64,000 bases of DNA from Polynucleobacter sp. HIN7 (GTDB lineage Bacteria > Pseudomonadota > Gammaproteobacteria > Burkholderiales > Burkholderiaceae), in assembly GCF_030297595.1 (NCBI RefSeq), contig NZ_AP028138.1, forward strand, positions 1,240,001 through 1,304,000, given 5' to 3'. Both the position numbers and the translations under genes were made by a program. Below the pieces are notes generated by a model. The model saw nothing but the letters and a program-made list of their open reading frames with translations, was not told where the DNA came from and searched no databases. Position 1 is the stretch's first letter; every line of letters begins with the position of its first letter. Of the stretch, positions 58,232-64,000 are shown in pieces.

Positions 58232-58420
58232 ATGCCCACATTCAATGTGCAAATGTTTGAAGGAAGAACAGTCGAGCAGAAACGAAAATTTGTTGCTGAG
58301 GTAACTCGTGTCACCTGCGAGACCTTGGGATGCAGCCCTGGATCGGTTGACATCATCATCACCGATGTCAAGAAAGAAGACTGGGCTAGCGGTGGGAAGC
58401 TATGGTGTGATGCGGATTAG
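58232..58420 (+). CDS. 4-oxalocrotonate tautomerase family protein
   Basis: A 62-aa protein starting MPTFNVQMFEGRTVEQK. Pro2, the catalytic base of the family once Met is removed, is present, and the length is standard. A GGAG ribosome-binding site lies 6 bases upstream. It follows the aldolase gene by 28 bases. Together they suggest a small aromatic or sugar-acid breakdown step, though the substrate is unknown. Confidence 0.85.
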   Translation: MPTFNVQMFEGRTVEQKRKFVAEVTRVTCETLGCSPGSVDIIITDVKKEDWASGGKLWCDAD

Positions 58421-58468
58421 GCATGAACCGTAATCCGTAAAATAGTTTTAAAAAGTTGGCAAATGGGT

Positions 58469-58684
58469 CTACCGTTTTACCCCTGAAGACCTTGAAGTAA
58501 CTGATATTCCTTTTGCGCGAGCAATGTGACCTAGTGCAGCAGCCAACTCTGCATCATCACCCTCATTCATCACTTGATTTAAATACTCTGTCATTGCCCG
58601 TTTACTTTTCAGTAATCGGGCAATATCAAACTCACGAATATCATGTTGTTTGTTTTTAGGATTTTTCTTCATCATATTTGCCAT
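58469..58684 (-). pseudogene. Truncated addiction-module antidote-like protein
   Basis: A 71-aa ORF whose middle (IREFDIARLLKSKRAMTEYLNQVMNEGDDAELAAALGHIARAKGIS) resembles HigA-type 'addiction module antidote' proteins of about 95-100 aa. The stop falls inside the expected helix-turn-helix, right after SGVKR. No toxin gene lies next to it. It looks like a decayed orphan antitoxin, but a short functional relative cannot be excluded. Confidence 0.6.
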
Positions 58685-58762
58685 CGCCCACTATGTTAAT
58701 CGAGCAAATCTGAGGAAACTACCCCGTATGATGCTTAGGGGATTACTTTTAGAACTTTTTAC

Positions 58763-59737
58763 CTAATGGTGTTGATTTTTCTCTAAGAAGAACTCCGCCT
58801 GCGCTAAGGCTTCCTCTGCATCAAGCCCCACAATATCGGCCTGCACTTCCTGTTTGAGCTCGGGTCTTGCATTAAAGATCGGGCCGCCTACCATGACCCC
58901 AATCGTTGGATTCAGTGATTCGGCTTTGAGTAAGTTGATAAAGCGATGTAAGGCCGGTAGTTGATCCTCGGTACTGACTGAGAGCCCAACTAAATCGACA
59001 TGCTGCGTCTTCACGGCAACAACGATATCGGCTTGCGTTGCCGCCAACTCACCCCACACCTTCCATCCGGCTCTTCGGAAAAACTCTGAAACCATAAAGA
59101 GGCCTAAAGTGTGTTGCGATCCGGGTAATGGAACCAATACTGCATGCGGTGCTTGATCGTCGGTGCGCGCGAACTCCTGAAAGAGCGGACTAAAGTCATA
59201 AATCAATTGTTTGATACGCCAAATACCAGTAGTCACTTGAGTAAAGCTAGCACTATCCTCTACCCACATCACACCTAAACGCCTAGCGACTGGAGCCAAT
59301 AAGCGAAGGTAGATTTCATCGAGGGGTACACCTTGCTCGTAGAGAGCTTGCACGAACTCAGCGGCTTTCGTTGCATCGTCACGCAATACTAAGTGCGTAA
59401 GTTCATCCACTCGTTGCGGATCGTTGAGTCGAACATTCATCAGAGGCGAACGATTGGCCTCAATCGCACTGCTATGAGCCACCAATAGACGTGGGATCAC
59501 ATTGGTCTCAATGGTTTGCATCAACCAATCCGGATGTTCCTGCGGCCCTGCTTTGAGACTTAATGGCTGATTTCCAATATCGACCGCTAATTGCTTGACG
59601 CGCTGATCGTGAGAATGACTTAGGTTATCTTCTGCGCAAGCATCCCATTCAGCCCTTTGGGGGTTGACCTTTTGTTGCTCCTCACTTTTGGAAAATAATT
59701 TTTCCTTAATGAGGCCGGCATATCGCCTTAGGGGCAT
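58763..59737 (-). CDS. AerR/PpaA-type cobalamin-binding regulator, copy 2
   Basis: A 324-aa paralogue of the regulator at 34027. It has the same layout: a helical cap (about 75-190) and a cobalamin domain (about 198-324). The motif PGSQHTLG with His209, VGLSVSTEDQL and GVMVGGPIFNARPEL match copy 1 closely. It has a longer basic N-terminus (MPLRRYAGLIKEKLFSK). The gene is divergent from bchH and shares with it a promoter region with a PpsR site. It is likely to be another B12-dependent antirepressor or light sensor partner of PpsR. Confidence 0.88.
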   Translation of the reverse strand: MPLRRYAGLIKEKLFSKSEEQQKVNPQRAEWDACAEDNLSHSHDQRVKQLAVDIGNQPLSLKAGPQEHPDWLMQTIETNVIPRLLVAHSSAIEANRSPLMNVRLNDPQRVDELTHLVLRDDATKAAEFVQALYEQGVPLDEIYLRLLAPVARRLGVMWVEDSASFTQVTTGIWRIKQLIYDFSPLFQEFARTDDQAPHAVLVPLPGSQHTLGLFMVSEFFRRAGWKVWGELAATQADIVVAVKTQHVDLVGLSVSTEDQLPALHRFINLLKAESLNPTIGVMVGGPIFNARPELKQEVQADIVGLDAEEALAQAEFFLEKNQHH

Positions 59738-59877
59738 GCGTTCTCCGATTTTCTATCTGTGGCGCTTCCATTTAGGCTAGCCAAGCTGCACTGAAAATCA
59801 GGCCTATTTTTTTGCGTCGTTATCTACGGTTTCTTTATAGATCTTTCGGGTAAATGAAGCCATGAATGTTTACTTTT

Positions 59878-59891
59878 AAGGGTTAACCCTA
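59878..59891. promoter_or_regulatory. AAGGG-TTAA-CCCTA element near the aerR-like copy 2 transcription start
   Basis: One base from TAGGG-N4-CCCTA, and containing the perfect 12-base palindrome AGGGTTAACCCT. It lies a few bases beyond the predicted -10 of the minus-strand regulator and 27 bases from the PpsR operator. Confidence 0.5.
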
Positions 59892-59894
59892 GTT

Positions 59895-59923
59895 TTAATA
59901 GGTAATACAGAACTAAGTGTCAA
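59895..59923 (-). promoter_or_regulatory. Predicted promoter of the second aerR-like gene
   Basis: On the minus strand TTGACA (59923-59918) and TATTAA (59900-59895) are separated by 17 bases. The -35 is one arm of the PpsR palindrome. Confidence 0.6.
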
Positions 59924-59935
59924 TATAAGTTGACA
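59918..59935. promoter_or_regulatory. PpsR operator between the second aerR-like gene and bchH
   Basis: TGTCAATATAAGTTGACA is a perfect TGT-N12-ACA palindrome. Like the site at 33840 it has TTGACA in both arms and so overlaps the -35 elements of both divergent promoters. Confidence 0.85.
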
Positions 59936-59958
59936 CATTTAGCACAATTCAATATAAA
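59930..59958 (+). promoter_or_regulatory. Predicted bchH promoter
   Basis: TTGACA at 59930-59935, a 17-base spacer and TATAAA at 59953-59958 form a near-consensus sigma-70 promoter. PpsR bound at the palindrome would cover its -35. Confidence 0.75.
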
Positions 59959-59987
59959 AAGAGGAGTCCCACCCGAGTTAGGCAGCT

Positions 59988-62900
59988 ATGGCCGTTCAAT
60001 CCAAGTCCAAGAAGGAAGCCGTACCCATTCGTTTGGTATTGGTGACCATGGACACGCACTTAAATAGTGCGGCACGACGCGCCCAATTTCAGCTCCAACG
60101 CGCCATTCCAGGTCTGTCCTTGCAGATTCATGCCGCTAGTGAATTTACCGGCAATCCTGAGTTAATTGAGAAGGCAGTGCACGACATTACCCATGGCGAT
60201 ATTGTGCTCGCCACCATGTTATTCATGGAAGATCACTACCTTCCAGTGTTTGAAGCTTTAAAAGCGAAGCGCGATGATTGCGATGCGATGGTCTGTGCCA
60301 TGTCAGCTGGGGATGTGGTGAAGCTCACCAAGATTGGTAAGCTTGATATGAGTAAGCCCGCCAGTGGGCCGATGGCAATCCTCAAGAAACTGCGCCCCAA
60401 ACCCAAGACCGAGGGCGAGAAGCAAACCAGTTCGGGCGCCAAGCAAATGAAAGTGCTGCGCCTCATTCCGCAAATCCTCAAATGGATTCCGGGGACGGCG
60501 CAAGACGTGCGGGTGTATTTCTTAACCCTGCAGTATTGGTTGGGTGGTTCCGAAGAAAACTTATTCAATCTCTTTAGTTACCTCATCAACCGTTACTCCT
60601 CTGGTCCGCGGGAAGTCCTGCGTGGTTTAGCAAAGCCCACCGATCCGGTGGAGTATCCCGATTTGGGTGTTTATCACCCGCGCATGAAAAATCGTCTGAG
60701 TGAAAAACTCTCTGACCTTCCTAAAGTAATCTCCGATAACAAGCGCCGAGGACGTGTTGGTCTTCTACTACTGCGCTCCTATTTGGTCTCTGGCAACAGT
60801 GGTCACTACGATCCTGTGATTGCTGCATTAGAAGCCCATGGCTTGCAAGTGGTGCCCGCTTTTGCTGCGGGTCTTGATGCGCGCCCTGCCATTGATACCT
60901 ATTTCATGAAAAACAATCAGGTGACGGTCGATGCGGTGATCTCCCTCACCGGCTTCTCATTAGTCGGTGGCCCAGCGTACAACGATGCCAAGTCGGCTGA
61001 AGAGGTACTTGCGAAGCTTGATGTGCCTTACATCGCTGCTCACCCCGTAGAGTTTCAGACGCTCACGCAATGGGGTGGTTCCGATCGTGGTTTGATGCCA
61101 GTCGAGAGTACCATCATGGTCGCAATTCCGGAATTGGATGGCGCGACCCAACCGATGGTGTACGGCGGTAGGCCCGGTGCAGCAGGTACCACCTGCACCG
61201 GCTGCCATCAACGCTGCACCTTTACCGAAGACCACAACCCGCAAGATATGTTTACCTGCGTCGAGCGTACTGCCATGCTCGCATCTCGCACTGCTAAGTT
61301 GGTGGATCTGCGCAACTCGGATAAAGCCAATCGCAAAGTGGGTCTGGTGATTTTTAACTTTCCTCCCAATGCGGGGCATACCGGTACCGCCGCTTATCTC
61401 AATGTCTTTGAGTCCTTACACCAAACCATGTTGGGACTCAAAGCCGATGGTTACACACTGACCGTGCCAGAAACTCCAGAAGCCTTACGCAAAGAAATCA
61501 TTGAAGGCAACGCTCAGCAATATGGCGCAGAAGCCAATGTGCACACCATCATTAGTGCGGATGATCATGTCAAGCGTGAGCGTTGGCTTGGCGAGATTGA
61601 AGCGCAATGGGGTCCTGCTCCTGGTAAGCAATGGAGCAATGGCTCGGGTATTTTTATTTTGGGTAAGCAATACGGTAACGTCTTAGTGACCGTGCAGCCC
61701 GGCTTTGGATTTGAGGGTGATCCGATGCGCCTACTCTTTGAAAAAGGCTTTGCGCCAACGCATGCGTTCTCCGCGTTTTATCGCTACTTGCGGGAAGACT
61801 TTGCTGCCAATGCTGTTCTGCACTTCGGCACCCACGGCGCCCTTGAATTTATGCCGGGTAAGCAAGCAGGCATGAGTGGTTCGTGCTGGCCCGATCGCTT
61901 AATTAACGATCTACCCAACTTTTATCTCTATGCATCCAATAATCCTTCCGAAGGCGCGCTGGCCAAACGCCGTGCAGGTGCCACACTCATTAGCTATCTC
62001 ACACCACCTGTGACCCAGGCAGGGATTTATGCAGGACTTGCCGATCTCAAAACCTCGATTGAGCGCTGGCGCGGTCTCTCGCCCGAGCAACGTGGTGAAG
62101 AAGAGGATCATGATTTGGCGGCACTGATTCAGGCACAAGCGGCGCAGATGGATTTGTGTAAGGCAGAGCCGCTATGGGATGTGCGCGATGCGAACTTCAT
62201 CCAACAGCAAATCACCAAACTCTTTGAGCAGATTTTGGAGCTGGAGTACACCTTAATCCCGCATGGCATGCATGTGGTCGGCTCCACCCCTAGCGAATCC
62301 GAGCGTGTGGATTTATTGAGCGCCATGGCAATTGGTTCGTTTAGTCAAACCTTACCGAATTCAGCGATTACGCAATTGGTGCAAGGTAAACCCATTCAAA
62401 CCATCGTGAATAAGAATAAAGACCTTCAAGAGCTCGCTCGAGAAGAAGCGATTGCGATCTTGGAGAAGCTCCAACACTGGGATCGGCAGATCCAAGAAGA
62501 GACAGAGATCCCCAGTATTCTGAAGGCGCTTGATGGTCGCTTTATTCGTCCTGCGCCGGGTGGCGATGTGATGCGTAACCCCGAGGTCTTACCATCGGGG
62601 CGCAATTTGCACGGCTTTGATCCTTTCCGCATTCCAAGTGCTTTTGCGGTCAAAGATGGCGCCAAGCAAGCCCAGAAGATTTTGCAACGGCATATCGATG
62701 ATGCCCAAGCCCTCCCTGAATCGATTGCTCTTGTGCTGTGGGGCAGTGACAACCTCAAATCCGAAGGTGGGCAAATTGGTCAAGCCTTAGCGCTTTTAGG
62801 AGCACTACCACGCTTTGATGGCTACGGACGACTTGCGGGTGCTACCCTCATTCCACTCGCAGAACTTGGACGCCCCCGCATTGATGTGGTGATTACTCTC

Positions 62901-63806
62901 TCTGGGATCTTTCGCGATCTGATGCCCTTGCAAATTAAGCTCTTGGCTGAAGCAGCGTATCTGGCTGCTGCTGCGGATGAGCCAATCGAGCAAAACTTTG
63001 TTCGCAAACACGCGCTCGCTTATATGGCAGAGCACGGCTGCGATCTTGAAACTGCATCACTACGGGTCTATGGCAATGCCGATGGTACCTATGGAGCGAA
63101 CGTGAACCACTTGGTTGAGCATAGCGTGTGGGAAGAGGACGATGAACTTGCCGAGACCTATATGCGTCGCAAGGGTTTTGCCTATGGTAAATCCGGTAAA
63201 CCGGTTTGCAATAACGCTCTTCTGAAAAGCGTCTTAGCGGATGTCAGCATGAGTTATCAGAACTTGGAGTCGATGGAACTCGGGGTGACTACCATCGATA
63301 ACTACTTTGATACCTTAGGTGGCATTACCAAAGCCGTGAAACGCGCTAAGGGGGGTGAAGAGATCCCGGTGTATATCGGTGATCAAACTCAAGGTGAAGG
63401 GGTGGTGAGAACGCTCTCCGAACAAGTATCGCTCGAGACCCGTACGCGTATGCTTAATCCCAAATGGTTTGAGGGGATGCTGAAGCACGGTTACGAAGGT
63501 GTGCGTCAGATTGAGGTTCACATCACCAATACCATGGGTTGGTCCGCGACAACGGGGCAAGTGCAACCCTGGGTCTATAAGCAACTCACCCAGACGTTTA
63601 TTCTGGATCCGAAGATGCGTGAGCGCTTAGCGCAACTCAATCCCACCGCGTCTGCCCGCATGGCCAATCGTCTCATGGAAGCATCCAATCGCAATTACTG
63701 GCAGCCTGATGATGAGATGCGCGCTGCGATGAAGCAAGCCAGCGAAGAACTCGAAGATCGCCTGGAAGGCGTCTTCGAAAATCCTGCCATGCAGCGCGCT
63801 GGGTAA
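59988..63806 (+). CDS. bchH: Magnesium chelatase subunit H
   Basis: A 1272-aa porphyrin-binding subunit of Mg chelatase, the first committed enzyme of bacteriochlorophyll synthesis. Typical blocks include FNFPPNAGHTGTAAYLNVFE, HFGTHGALEFMPGKQAGMSG and the C-terminal HITNTMGWSATTGQVQPW. A Cys-rich stretch TCTGCHQRC lies near residue 402. The gene stands alone on the plus strand with its own near-consensus promoter, away from bchI and bchD. The ATG at 59988 has only a weak ribosome-binding site; GAGGAG lies 22 bases upstream, too far to serve it. Confidence 0.96.
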   Translation: MAVQSKSKKEAVPIRLVLVTMDTHLNSAARRAQFQLQRAIPGLSLQIHAASEFTGNPELIEKAVHDITHGDIVLATMLFMEDHYLPVFEALKAKRDDCDAMVCAMSAGDVVKLTKIGKLDMSKPASGPMAILKKLRPKPKTEGEKQTSSGAKQMKVLRLIPQILKWIPGTAQDVRVYFLTLQYWLGGSEENLFNLFSYLINRYSSGPREVLRGLAKPTDPVEYPDLGVYHPRMKNRLSEKLSDLPKVISDNKRRGRVGLLLLRSYLVSGNSGHYDPVIAALEAHGLQVVPAFAAGLDARPAIDTYFMKNNQVTVDAVISLTGFSLVGGPAYNDAKSAEEVLAKLDVPYIAAHPVEFQTLTQWGGSDRGLMPVESTIMVAIPELDGATQPMVYGGRPGAAGTTCTGCHQRCTFTEDHNPQDMFTCVERTAMLASRTAKLVDLRNSDKANRKVGLVIFNFPPNAGHTGTAAYLNVFESLHQTMLGLKADGYTLTVPETPEALRKEIIEGNAQQYGAEANVHTIISADDHVKRERWLGEIEAQWGPAPGKQWSNGSGIFILGKQYGNVLVTVQPGFGFEGDPMRLLFEKGFAPTHAFSAFYRYLREDFAANAVLHFGTHGALEFMPGKQAGMSGSCWPDRLINDLPNFYLYASNNPSEGALAKRRAGATLISYLTPPVTQAGIYAGLADLKTSIERWRGLSPEQRGEEEDHDLAALIQAQAAQMDLCKAEPLWDVRDANFIQQQITKLFEQILELEYTLIPHGMHVVGSTPSESERVDLLSAMAIGSFSQTLPNSAITQLVQGKPIQTIVNKNKDLQELAREEAIAILEKLQHWDRQIQEETEIPSILKALDGRFIRPAPGGDVMRNPEVLPSGRNLHGFDPFRIPSAFAVKDGAKQAQKILQRHIDDAQALPESIALVLWGSDNLKSEGGQIGQALALLGALPRFDGYGRLAGATLIPLAELGRPRIDVVITLSGIFRDLMPLQIKLLAEAAYLAAAADEPIEQNFVRKHALAYMAEHGCDLETASLRVYGNADGTYGANVNHLVEHSVWEEDDELAETYMRRKGFAYGKSGKPVCNNALLKSVLADVSMSYQNLESMELGVTTIDNYFDTLGGITKAVKRAKGGEEIPVYIGDQTQGEGVVRTLSEQVSLETRTRMLNPKWFEGMLKHGYEGVRQIEVHITNTMGWSATTGQVQPWVYKQLTQTFILDPKMRERLAQLNPTASARMANRLMEASNRNYWQPDDEMRAAMKQASEELEDRLEGVFENPAMQRAG

Positions 63807-63818
63807 TCCCACTACCCC

Positions 63819-64000
63819 TTAAATTACCATTAGCGGTTTTTTCTGAATGGGTGGCGCAAAAATTTGATCAAGCGCCTTGAGTAAGGCATCATCCAGCACC
63901 AGATTAGCAGCATATAGATTTTCTTTAAGGCGCTCGGAATGAACCGTTTTCGGAATCGCCACTGCGTTGGGTTGGCGCAAGACCCAAGCGAGAGCCACTT
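63819..64000 (-). CDS. Aldo/keto reductase, C-terminal part (partial)
   Basis: The last 60 codons of a minus-strand gene cut by the window edge. VALAWVLRQPNAVAIPKTVH, followed by ERLKENLYAANLVLDD, is the C-terminal NADPH-binding region of aldo/keto reductases (the I-P-K and basic residues contact the cofactor). The protein ends PLMVI. It converges with bchH with 12 bases between the stops. The substrate is unknown. Confidence 0.8.
   Translation of the reverse strand, partial: VALAWVLRQPNAVAIPKTVHSERLKENLYAANLVLDDALLKALDQIFAPPIQKKPLMVI

Overview
The window is chromosomal DNA of a betaproteobacterium of the order Burkholderiales. Moderate base composition, Bug-type tricarboxylate receptors, very compact gene packing and the content and order of the photosynthesis genes suggest a freshwater aerobic anoxygenic phototroph such as Polynucleobacter or a near relative. 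The genus is an inference; there is no rRNA here to test it.

Bases 1-17,700 are mostly housekeeping and transport genes: the start of scpB (minus), a patatin-like lipoprotein, an NlpC/P60 protein that has lost its catalytic cysteine, a yejABEF-type peptide ABC transporter (minus), fabI, a chrA-like transporter without an ordinary start codon, an organic-acid cluster (MaoC-like hydratase, MmgE/PrpD protein, CitE-like lyase, Bug receptor), and a minus-strand trio (small membrane protein, sialidase-like protein, GT39 glycosyltransferase). Bases 17,800-19,500 encode a flavocytochrome c sulfide dehydrogenase pair (fccAB).

Bases 19,500-63,806 are a nearly complete photosynthesis gene cluster. A long minus-strand operon reads bchF-N-B-L-M-lhaA-puhA-B-C-acsF-puhE-bchG-pucC-like-bchP-tspO. 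Divergent from it are an AerR/PpaA-type B12-binding regulator, ppsR, crtA, crtD and crtC. A minus-strand superoperon reads crtE-crtF-bchC-X-Y-Z-pufB-(74-aa membrane ORF)-pufA-L-M-C, followed by crtI-crtB. Then come bchO (plus), bchI-bchD (minus), a small non-photosynthetic island (psiE, class II aldolase, 4-OT-like tautomerase, truncated antitoxin-like gene), a second AerR-like regulator (minus) and bchH (plus). The window ends in an aldo/keto reductase gene (minus).

Together the bch genes take protoporphyrin IX to bacteriochlorophyll a, with the oxygen-dependent cyclase AcsF and no bchE. The crt genes encode the spheroidene/spheroidenone route. puf and puh encode a type-2 reaction centre with a tetraheme cytochrome and an LH1 ring; no LH2 (puc) structural genes are present. 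Four promoter regions carry perfect TGT-N12-ACA PpsR-type palindromes, each with a second, unexplained TAGGG/CCCTA-type element nearby. The most interesting leads are that second element, the small membrane ORF between pufB and pufA, the duplicated B12-binding regulators, and three coding anomalies (chrA start, crtC start, active-site loss in the NlpC/P60 protein).
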